A stretch of DNA of 64,000 nt from Actinomadura oligospora ATCC 43269 (GTDB taxonomy: Bacteria > Actinomycetota > Actinomycetes > Streptosporangiales > Streptosporangiaceae): NCBI RefSeq assembly GCF_000518265.1, contig NZ_JADG01000007.1, positions 1 through 64,000 on the forward strand, read 5' to 3'. The stretch's first letter is position 1, and each line of letters begins with the position of its first letter. Positions 33,353 to 41,406 of the stretch are shown here, piece after piece. The position numbers and the translations under genes are program-made. The notes beneath the pieces were generated by a model, which made no database searches, had not been told where the DNA came from, and was given only the letters and a program-made list of their open reading frames with translations.

Positions 33353-34198
33353 GTGGCGGATACGGGGACGAGCGGACCGACCAGGCGAACCGCGCTCACA
33401 CTGCTGGGCGTCGCCGGGCTCGCCGTACTAGGGGCCGACGACGCGCTGCACGGTCAGGCGCACGCCGCGCGCGCACAGCAGTCGGCGAACGCCGGGCATC
33501 CGGCACAGCAGCTGAAGCCTACGCCGACCCCGAAGCCGAAACCGGTGCCCACGCCGCGTCCGGCGTCCTGGTCGCAGCAGCGCCTGACCCTCGTCAAGGC
33601 CCCCATCCGGGACCTCTTCAAGGACGTCAGCCCGCCCGCGCCGCCGAACTCGATCGCGCTGACCATCGACGACGGCCCGCACCCGACGTGGACGCCGCAG
33701 GTCCTCGACGTGCTCGCCGAGTTCAAGGTGCACGCGACGTTCTTCCAGATCGGCGAGCAGATCGTGGAGTTCCCGAAGCTGACCCGCCGGGTCGTCGAGG
33801 CCGGGCACCAGATCTGCAACCACACCCAGACGCACCCGATCCCGTTCGACCACGTCCACGGCAAGCGCCTCCGCAAGGAGGTCATCGAGCCGTTCCACCG
33901 CGTCGCGGACGTCACGGGCGTCGTCCCCACCCTGTTCCGCGCGCCCGGCGGCGCGTGGTCCAAGGCGAGCCTGGAGCTCATCGCCGAGCACGGCATGCTG
34001 CCGGTCGACTGGGCCGTCGACCCGACCGACTGGTCGCGTCCGGGCGTCGGCCACATCCGCAGGACGATGCTGTCGGCCAAGGCGGGCAACGTCCTGCTCT
34101 GCCACGACGGCGGCGGCGACCGCTCGCAGACGGTCGCCGCGCTCCGCGCCGTCATCCCCAAGCTGAAGAAGCGCGGCCTGAACTTCGTCACACTCTGA
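33353..34198 (+). CDS. Secreted polysaccharide deacetylase (NodB domain)
   Basis: A 281-residue exported carbohydrate esterase family 4 deacetylase. A twin-arginine-like start (PTRRTALTLLGVAGLAVLG) is followed by a Pro/Lys linker (TPTPKPKPVPTPRP) and a NodB domain (about 97-281) with the five motifs: TIDDGPHPTWT (metal Asp), HTQTH (metal His pair), RAPGGAWS, DWAVDPTDWSR, and LLCHDGGGDRS. It would remove acetyl groups from peptidoglycan or another GlcNAc polymer. The GTG start at 33353 lies only 7 bases after a TAACGT hexamer, so the mRNA may be leaderless. Its stop lies in a 17-bp tandem duplication. Confidence 0.9.
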   Translation: MADTGTSGPTRRTALTLLGVAGLAVLGADDALHGQAHAARAQQSANAGHPAQQLKPTPTPKPKPVPTPRPASWSQQRLTLVKAPIRDLFKDVSPPAPPNSIALTIDDGPHPTWTPQVLDVLAEFKVHATFFQIGEQIVEFPKLTRRVVEAGHQICNHTQTHPIPFDHVHGKRLRKEVIEPFHRVADVTGVVPTLFRAPGGAWSKASLELIAEHGMLPVDWAVDPTDWSRPGVGHIRRTMLSAKAGNVLLCHDGGGDRSQTVAALRAVIPKLKKRGLNFVTL

Positions 34199-34214
34199 AC
34201 CTCGTCACACTCTG
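34181..34214 (+). repeat. 17-bp tandem duplication spanning the deacetylase stop codon
   Basis: AACTTCGTCACACTCTG (34181-34197) is followed directly by AACCTCGTCACACTCTG (34198-34214), one mismatch. The first copy holds the last codons and TG of the TGA stop (34196-34198); the second repeats the whole end, including another TGA, out of frame. Confidence 0.93.
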
Positions 34215-34225
34215 ACGCGGAGAAA

Positions 34226-34265
34226 CGAAGCCCCCGCGCCACGGAACCGTGGCGCGGGGGCTTCG
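34226..34265. terminator. 40-bp perfect palindrome, bidirectional terminator
   Basis: CGAAGCCCCCGCGCCACGG, AA, CCGTGGCGCGGGGGCTTCG form a perfect 19-bp stem with essentially no loop excess, between the convergent deacetylase and MMPL genes. Very stable and symmetric, so it can stop transcription from both sides. Confidence 0.92.
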
Positions 34266-34278
34266 CACTTCCGAAGGG

Positions 34279-36489
34279 TCAGCGGGTCAGGACCGGGGGC
34301 GCGGGCCGCGCCGGGGTCTCCGGCTCGCCGTGCGAGACCTGCGGGAGCCAGCCGAGCCAGCGCGGCACCCACCAGTTGGCGCGGCCGAGCAGCGCCATGA
34401 CGGCGGGCAGCAGGATCACGCGGACGATCGTCGCGTCGATCAGGACGGCGACCGACAGGCCCACGCCGAGCTGCTTGAAGTCCTGCATGGACAGCGTCCC
34501 GAAGATCCCGAACGTGGCGATCATGATGATGGCGGCGCTGGTCACGACGCCCGCGGTGGCGCGGACGCCGTCCGAGACCGCGCGGGTGGTGGGCAGGCCC
34601 TGGTCGTGCGCCTCGCGGACCCGGGAGACCACGAACACGTGGTAGTCCATCGACAGGCCGAACAGGACGACGAAGACGAACAGCGGGATCCAGGACTCCA
34701 GCGCGCCGACCGGCTGCGTGGCGACCAGCGAGGCGCCCCAGCCGTGCTGGAAGACCGCCACCATGACGCCGTAGGCCGCGCCGACCGACAGCAGGTTCAG
34801 CACGATCGCGGTCGCGGCGATCACCGGCGAGCGGAAGAACACCAGCATCAGCAGGAACGTCACGCCCATGACGAACAGGAACACCGGCAGGATGCTGCCG
34901 TTGAGCCGTCCGTTGAAGTCGTCGGAGAACGCCAGGCGCCCGCTGATCTCGGCCTGGCCGACCTTTCCGACCGTCTGCGGGACGACCTGCTCGCGCAGCG
35001 TCTTCAGAGCGTGCTGGGAGGTCTTGTCGGTTCCGTCCCCGGCGAGCGGGACCTCGATCTGCGCGACGTTCGCGCCGTGCGTCCGGACGGTGATCGGGTT
35101 GTTCATCTCACCGGTCGCGAGCGCCTCCTTCCTCAGGGACGCGATCGCCGCCTTCACCGGCGCGGCGTTGACGTCGTCGGCCTTGACGACCACGACCGCC
35201 GGACCGGGGCTGCCGGGGAACGCCTTGTTGATGGCCGTGTAGGTCTGCACGATCGGCTCGTCCTGCGGCATCTGCTGGTTCAGGTCGAGCTTCTGCGTCT
35301 TCAGCCCGAGCGCGGGCGCGGCCAGGACGAGCAGGACGGCGGTCGCGAGGACGGCGGCGATGCCGGGCTTGGCGAGGACGGGACGCAGCATCGCGCCGAC
35401 GACCCGACCGCCACCGGCGGCACTCTGGCCGCGGTGGCCGCGCTCGCCGCGCCTGCCGCGCCGCCGGGACCGGTTGAGGAAGGGGACGCGGCCGAACTCG
35501 ATCTTGTCGCCGAGCAGGGACAGCAGCGCGGGCAGGACGGTCACCGAGCCGAGCATCGCGGCGCAGACGACCAGGATCGTGCCGAGCGCGAAGCCCTCGA
35601 AGATGCCCATCCCGGTGATGAACATCCCGGCCATCGCCACCATGACGGTCAGGCCGGACACCAGCACGGACCGTCCGGACGTGGCGGCGGCGATCCGCAG
35701 CGCGGTCTCGCGGTCCCGGCCGAGCGACCGCTCCTGCCGCTCGCGCTGCAGGTAGAAGAGGCAGTAGTCGACGCCGACGGCGAGGCCCATGAGCAGCATC
35801 ACCGAGTTGGTCGAGTCGTCCACGTGCACGACGTGGCTGATCGCGGCCACCAGGCCGAGCGAGGCGAGGAACGCGGTGAACGCCAGCACGACCGGCAGCA
35901 ACGCGGCGAGCAGGGCCCCGAACGCGACCAGCAGGATGCCGAGCGCGAGCGGCAGCGCGGTGATCTCGGCGCGCTGGAAGTCCTTGCCGATCGCGTTGCC
36001 GAACCACTTCCCGGCGCTCGCACCGCCGAACTCCCCGATCTGCACGTCCGGGTTGGCGCGCTTCGCGGCCTCCGTCGCGTCGAGGATCGGCTGGATGTGC
36101 TCGTCGGACTTCTTCGGGTCGCCCGCGACCTCGAACACGACCAGGCGGTCACGCGGGTCCTTGCCGGTGAGGGTCGGCTTCAGCCCGGTGATCTGCCCGG
36201 ACGCCTGCACCCGGGCCCGGACGTCCGCGACGGCCTTGGTCAGCGCGCCACTGTCGTCGGAGTGCAGCAACACCATCTCGGTGTCCCGGTCCTCGACCCG
36301 GGCGTCGGCGAGGATCTTCTCGGCGCGGGCCGACGACCCGACGCCCTGCTCGTAGTTCTTCAGCTTCTCGGTGCCGGACATCCCGCCCAGCACCGAGGCC
36401 AGCACGACGAAAGCGAGCCATCCGACGATGGCGATGGTGCGGTGGTGGGCGCTCCAGTGGCCCAGCCGCTCCGCGACGTTCCTCTTCAT
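34279..36489 (-). CDS. MMPL-family (RND) membrane transporter
   Basis: A 736-residue transporter with the RND-superfamily two-fold layout: a first helix (TIAIVGWLAFVVLASVLGG), an extracellular loop domain, then a block of helices (about 180-340), and the same again in the second half. MMPL markers include GLAVGVDYCLFYLQRERQE and its repeat FGLSMDYHVFVVSRVREAHD, where Asp-Tyr pairs relay protons. The loop between halves is Arg/Gly rich (SRRRGRRGERGHRG). Likely exports lipids or drugs by proton antiport. ATG 36489 chosen. The divergent two-component genes probably regulate it. Confidence 0.9.
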   Translation of the reverse strand: MKRNVAERLGHWSAHHRTIAIVGWLAFVVLASVLGGMSGTEKLKNYEQGVGSSARAEKILADARVEDRDTEMVLLHSDDSGALTKAVADVRARVQASGQITGLKPTLTGKDPRDRLVVFEVAGDPKKSDEHIQPILDATEAAKRANPDVQIGEFGGASAGKWFGNAIGKDFQRAEITALPLALGILLVAFGALLAALLPVVLAFTAFLASLGLVAAISHVVHVDDSTNSVMLLMGLAVGVDYCLFYLQRERQERSLGRDRETALRIAAATSGRSVLVSGLTVMVAMAGMFITGMGIFEGFALGTILVVCAAMLGSVTVLPALLSLLGDKIEFGRVPFLNRSRRRGRRGERGHRGQSAAGGGRVVGAMLRPVLAKPGIAAVLATAVLLVLAAPALGLKTQKLDLNQQMPQDEPIVQTYTAINKAFPGSPGPAVVVVKADDVNAAPVKAAIASLRKEALATGEMNNPITVRTHGANVAQIEVPLAGDGTDKTSQHALKTLREQVVPQTVGKVGQAEISGRLAFSDDFNGRLNGSILPVFLFVMGVTFLLMLVFFRSPVIAATAIVLNLLSVGAAYGVMVAVFQHGWGASLVATQPVGALESWIPLFVFVVLFGLSMDYHVFVVSRVREAHDQGLPTTRAVSDGVRATAGVVTSAAIIMIATFGIFGTLSMQDFKQLGVGLSVAVLIDATIVRVILLPAVMALLGRANWWVPRWLGWLPQVSHGEPETPARPAPPVLTR

Positions 36490-36513
36490 GGTGGTCCCTG
36501 CGCTTAGGTGGGG

Positions 36514-36594
36514 GGTGACACCACAAACGCTATGAGCTGGCACTTTGCCGGGGAATGCGGCTAACAACCCACCTGTGGTGTAGTCAGCTACACC
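36514..36594. promoter_or_regulatory. Inverted repeats between MMPL and histidine kinase genes
   Basis: GGTG-A-CACC (36514-36522) and GGTGTAG-tcag-CTACACC (36577-36594) are inverted repeats sharing a GGTG...CACC frame, in the 179-base divergent gap. They are candidate sites for the LuxR-type response regulator encoded at 37976. Confidence 0.45.
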
Positions 36595-36668
36595 CCCCGG
36601 TTGGGGATTCCAGCACACTGTGCCCTGCGGTCGACCGCCGGAGAATAGAGAGCGGAAGGCACGAGGCG

Positions 36669-37964
36669 ATGGAGGATCCGGTGAGCGGCGACGTTGTTCT
36701 GAAGAGTGGCATCGGCAGGTACACGGCCGTGCCCTGGCGCGGCCTGCGGCTGTGGCTGCTGTCGTTCCCGCTGCTGTTCGCCTCCGTCGCGGTGATGGTC
36801 GCGTTCTCGCTGGTCGGAGCCGGGATCGGCATCTTCCTGGTGCCGCCCGCGGTGATGATGCTGCGCAGCCTGCTGGACACCCACCGCGGCCTGGTGTCCG
36901 GCTGGACGGGCCGCAGGGTCGACCGGCCCTACCTGCCCGTCCCCGAGGGCAGCCCGATGCAGCGGTTCAGCGCGATCATCCAGGACCCGGCGACCTGGCG
37001 TGACATGGCGTTCCTGCTGCTCGACCCGATCGTCGCGGCGTTCACCGCGTCCCTGTCCTTCCTGCTGTTCCTGTACGGCGTCTACGGCTGGGTCCTGGCG
37101 GCGTTCGTCGGCCGGATCATCAAGGAGCACGGCGGGAACGAGTGGTACACCTTCGTCCCGCTCCAGGGCAGCTTCTCCGACCACCCCGTCAACGCCGGGC
37201 TGATCGCCGGGCTCGGCACCGCGTACGCGCTGACCGGGCTGTACTTCGGCCCGCGCCTGATGGACGCCTACGGCCGCTGGACGCAGTCGCTGCTCGGCCC
37301 GACCGAGAAGTCCCGGCTGGCGCTGCGCGTCCAGCACCTCTCCGAGACCCGCGCGGACGCCGTCGACGCCTCGGCCCGCGAGCTGCGCCGCATCGAGCGC
37401 GACCTGCATGACGGCGCGCAGGCCCGGCTGGTCGCGATGGGCATGAGCCTCGGCGCGATCGAGCACCTGCTGGACCGGGACCCCGAGCGCGCCCGGATCC
37501 TGCTCGCCGAGACCCGCGAGTCGTCCGCCAAGGCCCTGCGCGAGCTGCGCGACCTCGTCCGCGGCATCCACCCGCCGGTGCTCGCCGACCGGGGCGTCGG
37601 CGACGCGGTCAAGGCGCTCGCGCTGGACCACCCGCTGCCCGTCGAGGTGGCCGTCGACCTGCCCGGACGTCCCGACGCGCCGGTCGAGTCCGCCGCCTAC
37701 TTCGCGGTCTCGGAGATCCTCACCAACGTCGCCAAGCACTCCGGCGCCCGGCGCGTCTGGGTGGACGTCCGGCACGAGGCCGGAATGCTGCGGATCTCGG
37801 TCACCGACGACGGGCAGGGCGGCGCGTCCCTCGACGGAGGCACCGGACTTCGCGGAATCGAGCGGCGGATCGGTACATTCGACGGGGTGCTCGCCCTCAG
37901 CTCTCCCCCGGGCGGCCCGACCATCGTCACCCTGGAGCTGCCCTGCGAGCTCCTCTCTTCCTGA
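36669..37964 (+). CDS. Two-component sensor histidine kinase (NarL/DesK type)
   Basis: A 431-residue membrane kinase. Residues 20-220 form the actinomycete sensor domain with four hydrophobic segments (LWLLSFPLLFASVAVMVAF; LLLDPIVAAFTASLSFLLF). The HisKA_3 phosphoacceptor helix is ELRRIERDLHDGAQARLVA (His near 250), and the HATPase N-box is EILTNVAKHSGARR, with DDGQGG and GLRGIERRI as G-boxes. It phosphorylates the response regulator whose gene follows after 11 nt. ATG 36669 is used; GTG 36681 has GGAGG five bases upstream and could be the true start. Confidence 0.9.
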   Translation: MEDPVSGDVVLKSGIGRYTAVPWRGLRLWLLSFPLLFASVAVMVAFSLVGAGIGIFLVPPAVMMLRSLLDTHRGLVSGWTGRRVDRPYLPVPEGSPMQRFSAIIQDPATWRDMAFLLLDPIVAAFTASLSFLLFLYGVYGWVLAAFVGRIIKEHGGNEWYTFVPLQGSFSDHPVNAGLIAGLGTAYALTGLYFGPRLMDAYGRWTQSLLGPTEKSRLALRVQHLSETRADAVDASARELRRIERDLHDGAQARLVAMGMSLGAIEHLLDRDPERARILLAETRESSAKALRELRDLVRGIHPPVLADRGVGDAVKALALDHPLPVEVAVDLPGRPDAPVESAAYFAVSEILTNVAKHSGARRVWVDVRHEAGMLRISVTDDGQGGASLDGGTGLRGIERRIGTFDGVLALSSPPGGPTIVTLELPCELLSS

Positions 37965-37975
37965 CGGAGACACCG

Positions 37976-38620
37976 TTGCGCGTCGTGCTCGCCGAGGACC
38001 TGGCCCTGCTGCGCGAGGGGCTGGTCAGCCTCCTCCAGGCCCACGACTTCGAGATCGCGGCGGCCGTGGACAACGGGCCGTCCCTGCTCAAGGCCCTCCT
38101 CGACCACCGTCCGGACGTGGCGGTGGTCGACGTGCGCCTGCCGCCGACCTTCACCGACGAGGGCCTGCAGGCCGCGCTGGAGGCCCGCCGCCAGGTGCCG
38201 GGGCTGCCCGTCCTGGTGCTGTCGCAGTACGTCGAGCAGCTCTACGCCCGCGAGCTCCTCGCGGACGGCTCGGGCGGCATCGGCTACCTCCTCAAGGACC
38301 GGGTGTTCGACGCCGGGCAGTTCGTCGACGCCGTCCGCCGCGTCGCCGGGGGCGGCACCGCGATGGACCCGGAGGTCGTCGCCCGGCTCGTCGCGCGCGG
38401 CCGGGACGACTCGCCGCTCGCCCGGCTCACCCCGCGCGAGCGCGAGGTGATGGAGCTGATGGCGCAGGGCCGCTCGAACGCGGCGATCGCCCAGCAGCTC
38501 GTCGTCACCGAGCGCGCCGTCACCAAGCACACCGCCAACATCTTCGCCAAGCTCGACCTCGCCGTCTCCGACGACGACAACCGCCGCGTCCTGGCCGTCC
38601 TCGCCTACCTCAACAGCTGA
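37976..38620 (+). CDS. NarL/LuxR-family response regulator, TTG start
   Basis: A 214-residue response regulator. The receiver domain starts RVVLAEDLALLREGL (acidic pocket) with the phosphoacceptor Asp in VAVVDVRLPP (near 47-49) and the switch Lys in GYLLKDR (about 105). The LuxR helix-turn-helix spans about 148-212 (LTPREREVMELMAQGRSNAAIA; TERAVTKHTANIFAKLDL). The frame must start at TTG 37976, since the next possible start would cut the first strand; GGAG lies seven bases upstream. The partner kinase lies 11 nt before. Likely target: the divergent MMPL gene. Confidence 0.92.
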   Translation: MRVVLAEDLALLREGLVSLLQAHDFEIAAAVDNGPSLLKALLDHRPDVAVVDVRLPPTFTDEGLQAALEARRQVPGLPVLVLSQYVEQLYARELLADGSGGIGYLLKDRVFDAGQFVDAVRRVAGGGTAMDPEVVARLVARGRDDSPLARLTPREREVMELMAQGRSNAAIAQQLVVTERAVTKHTANIFAKLDLAVSDDDNRRVLAVLAYLNS

Positions 38621-38647
38621 CCCGCGGGCGGCCGTCGGGGCGGGCGG

Positions 38648-39316
38648 CTACTTGCGGAAGTCCACCGGGGTCATGGCCAGCTGGATCGTCCCGGCGGTGA
38701 AGGAGTCCGGGCAGAGCGTGATCGGGCCGCGCTGACCGGGCACGCGCACGCCGCTCCAGCCGTCGCCCGCCCGGACGCCGAAGCCGCCGACGGACGGGCA
38801 GCCCTTCGACGCCTCGTACCGCACGCCCTCGAACGCCGAGGTGCCCGGCTTCAGCGTGATCGTCCCCGTGTCGGGCTTCCCGGCGCGGGTGGTCCGCAGC
38901 TCCTCGAAGCGGCCGGACGCGCCCTTGCCGAAGGTCGCCCACCCGGCGGCCAGCGTGCACGGCTTCGCCGACCTGTTGGTGAGGATCACCGTCGCGAGGA
39001 CCTCTCCGCCCTTGCCTCCCGGCTGCCGCCGCCAGCCCGCCTCGAGCTGCGCGGACGTGCACCGCGCGGCGCTTCCGCCCCGCGCCCCGGGCTTCACGTG
39101 GGGCGGGACGGTTCCGGGGCCGCCCTTCGCGCCCGGCGTCCCCGTTCCGCCGGGCGAAGCCTCCGGCGAACTCGTCACCTTCGACGTCCCGGACGTCGTG
39201 CTGCCCGCCTTGGTGTGACCGCATCCGGCGAGGGCCACGGCCACAGCCACGGCTCCCCCGGCCAGCGTGACGCTCGTACGGAAACGAGGACGGCGGCGCA
39301 CGCCATGTGGCTTCAT
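38648..39316 (-). CDS. DUF4232 lipoprotein
   Basis: A 222-residue exported lipoprotein. The signal (ATG 39316, MKPHGVRRRPRFRTSVTLAG) ends with the lipobox LAGCGHT, so Cys would be lipidated. A low-complexity Gly/Ser/Thr/Pro spacer follows, then a DUF4232 domain (about 85-222): CTSAQLEAGWRRQPGGKG, VILTNRSAKPCTLAAGWATF, with four cysteines placed for two disulfides and the closing TLCPDSFTAGTIQLAMTPVDF. Function of DUF4232 is unknown; it occurs in many actinomycete surface lipoproteins. It is convergent with the response regulator. Confidence 0.83.
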   Translation of the reverse strand: MKPHGVRRRPRFRTSVTLAGGAVAVAVALAGCGHTKAGSTTSGTSKVTSSPEASPGGTGTPGAKGGPGTVPPHVKPGARGGSAARCTSAQLEAGWRRQPGGKGGEVLATVILTNRSAKPCTLAAGWATFGKGASGRFEELRTTRAGKPDTGTITLKPGTSAFEGVRYEASKGCPSVGGFGVRAGDGWSGVRVPGQRGPITLCPDSFTAGTIQLAMTPVDFRK

Positions 39317-39450
39317 GCCGAACACCCTGCCAGGGGCCGTCCCACGCCACAACCGCCTCCCGCGTCCCCCGAGGGCCCGCGGCGTCCGGGGTGTTCAGGA
39401 CGCGGACGGTCGATTACCGTCCTCCGCAACACGGCCCGTGGGAGCGCGTC

Positions 39451-40311
39451 ATGACGATCACGGTGGTCCTGTCCCTGCTCTGCCTGGCCATCGCCGGGCG
39501 CGAGCTGTACCTGGCGTTCGAGCGCCGCAGGACCGCGGCCGAGCCCGAGATCGCCGAGCTCCGCGCCCGGGTCGCCGCGCTCGGGCGCGCCGGGGACGAG
39601 GTCGCGCGGCTGCGCGCCGACCACGGCGAACGCCTGGACTCGCTCGCCCTCGAACAGCTGCGCACGACCGGCACGGCCGCCGACCTGGACGACGCCGTCC
39701 GCGCCCTGGCCCGCCGGGTGGACGAGTCGCTCGCGCCCGAGGTCGCCGCGCTGCGCCGCCACCTGGTCGCCCGGCTCGACCAGGCCGTCGCCGCCTCGCT
39801 CGGCGCGGACCCGGTGGACACCGTCGCGGGCGCGCTCTCCGGCGACTCCGCCGCCCTCGCGCCCGCGTACGAGCGGTTCGTCACACGGTTCGGGATGCGC
39901 GTCGAGCTGACCGACGAGCGCGACGGGATCGTCCGGCACTACCTGTCCGGACGCAGCCCGCGCGCGCTCGAACGCGACTTCATCGACCTGCTCCGCGTCC
40001 TGCGCGCGGCCCTCTCGTCTGGGACCGGCCCGGGTTCGACGCTCGACCCGGAGCGGGCGGCGGACGGCGGGGACGTCGCGGCGGCCCGGCGGCTGCTCGC
40101 GGCCCTCCGGGACGTGTCGCCGGGCGGCGCGCAGGTCGGGCCGCTGGTGCTCGTCCGGACGGCGGACGCCCTGCTCTGCGGCGTGCTGCCACTGGCCGAA
40201 CTGCGCGTCGCCGGCACCGATCCACTCGCCGACCCGTCCGCGTGGACCCAGCGCCTGCGCCGCCTCCCACCCGGCCGCCTCTGCGACGCCACCGCCACAA
40301 CCGCCCTCTGA
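39451..40311 (+). CDS. Hypothetical membrane-anchored coiled-coil protein
   Basis: A 286-residue protein. ATG 39451 with GGGAG upstream gives an N-terminal hydrophobic helix (ITVVLSLLCLAIAGRELYLAF) followed by coiled-coil-like heptads (EIAELRARVAALGRAGDEVARLRADHG) to about residue 115. The C-terminal 150 residues form a mixed domain (YERFVTRFGMRVELTDERDGIVRHYLSG; VGPLVLVRTADALLCGVLPL) of no known family. Possibly a scaffold anchored to the inner membrane. Its stop is the first element of a degenerate 26-bp repeat array. Confidence 0.7.
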   Translation: MTITVVLSLLCLAIAGRELYLAFERRRTAAEPEIAELRARVAALGRAGDEVARLRADHGERLDSLALEQLRTTGTAADLDDAVRALARRVDESLAPEVAALRRHLVARLDQAVAASLGADPVDTVAGALSGDSAALAPAYERFVTRFGMRVELTDERDGIVRHYLSGRSPRALERDFIDLLRVLRAALSSGTGPGSTLDPERAADGGDVAAARRLLAALRDVSPGGAQVGPLVLVRTADALLCGVLPLAELRVAGTDPLADPSAWTQRLRRLPPGRLCDATATTAL

Positions 40312-40466
40312 AGCGACCGCTACGACCGCCCTCTGAACGCGCCGACCGCGACCGCCTTCTGGACGCGACCGCCCTCTGCGCCGCGACCGCCTTTGAACGC
40401 GACCACCGCAACCACTCTCTGCAAGCGACCGCCGCGACCACCTTCTGGACGCGGCGGACGCTGCCG
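40291..40466 (+). repeat. About seven degenerate copies of a 26-bp unit, first copy holds a stop codon
   Basis: A unit near CGCCGCGACCGCCCTCTGAA plus CGCGAC is repeated about seven times with drift from the last codons of the coiled-coil gene to about 40466. The CTCTGA of the first copies contains the real TGA (40309-40311); later copies read CTCTGA, TTCTGG, CTCTGC, CTTTGA, CTCTGC and TTCTGG. The array fills nearly all of the 173-base gap before the convergent gene. Confidence 0.85.
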
Positions 40467-40484
40467 CCCTTGAAGGAGGGCGGG

Positions 40485-41255
40485 TCAGGTCGTCCAGGTG
40501 AAGTGGGGTGGGCGGCGTTCCAGGAAGGCGGCGACGCCCTCGGTGACGTCGGCGCCGTTCGCCACCTCGTCGAGCCACGACTGGACGAGGTCGTCGACCG
40601 GGCGGTCGGCGGCGAGCGCGTCCACGATCTCCTTGGTCGCGCACTGGGTGAGCAGCGAGCGCGTGGTGAGCGTGGCGGTGAAGGCGGCGACGCGCTCGTG
40701 GACCGTGCCGGGCGGGACGACCTCGTCCAGCAGCCCGATCCGCAGCGCGTGCGCGGCGTCCACGAGGTCGGCCGAGTAGAGCAGGTACTTGGCCGCGGAC
40801 GCCCCGACGAGCCGGACCAGGCGCGTGGTCGCCGAGACCGGGTAGACGATGCCGAGCTTGGCCGGGGTGATCCCGAACCGGGCGTCCCCGGCGGCGAACC
40901 GCAGGTCGCAGGCCGCCGCGAGCTGGCATCCGCCGCCCACGCAGAAGCCCTCGATCGCGGCCACGGTCGGCTTCGGGAACGCCGCCAGCGCCTCCTCCGC
41001 CCGCACCGACAGGTGGCCCTTGTCCGGGCGGTTGATGTCGGTGAGCTCCGAGATGTCCGCGCCCGCGCAGAAGTCGCCGCCCGCCCCGGTCAGCACGACC
41101 GCCCGGACGGACGGGTCGGCGGCCAGGCCGTCCAGCAGCAGGGGCAGCTCGCGCCACATGTCCGCCGACATCGCGTTCCGCTTGGCGGGACGGTCGATCG
41201 TGATCGTGCCCACGCCGTCCGCGACGGCGCTCGTCAGCCGTCCCTCAACGCCCAT
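40485..41255 (-). CDS. Enoyl-CoA hydratase/isomerase family protein
   Basis: A 256-residue crotonase-fold enzyme. The CoA-binding and oxyanion-hole regions are DRPAKRNAMSADMW and GAGGDFCAGADISEL (about 60-74), then KPTVAAIEGFCVGGGCQLAAACDLRFA (about 97-123). Of the two classic glutamates only the second-region position is replaced by non-acidic residues (GITPAKLGI), so hydratase activity is not certain; isomerase or thioesterase types are alternatives. ATG 41255 has GGAAGGGG upstream. Likely part of acyl-CoA breakdown. Convergent with the coiled-coil gene, divergent from the lipoprotein at 41407. Confidence 0.86.
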   Translation of the reverse strand: MGVEGRLTSAVADGVGTITIDRPAKRNAMSADMWRELPLLLDGLAADPSVRAVVLTGAGGDFCAGADISELTDINRPDKGHLSVRAEEALAAFPKPTVAAIEGFCVGGGCQLAAACDLRFAAGDARFGITPAKLGIVYPVSATTRLVRLVGASAAKYLLYSADLVDAAHALRIGLLDEVVPPGTVHERVAAFTATLTTRSLLTQCATKEIVDALAADRPVDDLVQSWLDEVANGADVTEGVAAFLERRPPHFTWTT

Positions 41256-41406
41256 GCGCACCCCTTCCGCCCGTCCGCGACGCCATCGTACGGAAGCCGC
41301 CGCCCCGCCCCGACGCCGCCCCGGACGGCGGGCTGTCGGTGGCGCGTGGGAACCTCATGCGGCCCGCTGACATCGAACCCCCATTCCCTTCGAAGGAGGC
41401 CGCCAG

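Noticed and set aside
34226..34265. 40-bp palindrome as an attachment site or transposon end
   Set aside because: It lies exactly between two convergent gene ends with no integrase, tRNA or duplication nearby; a bidirectional terminator explains it.
34249..36507. Long plus-strand open frame of 752 codons
   Set aside because: It is antisense to the MMPL gene. Its product is Asp/Arg/Gly/Gln-rich without motifs, a usual shadow in high-GC DNA, while the minus strand shows clear MMPL motifs.
40291..40466. Repeat array as a CRISPR
   Set aside because: Units are contiguous and degenerate, there are no unique spacers and no cas genes.
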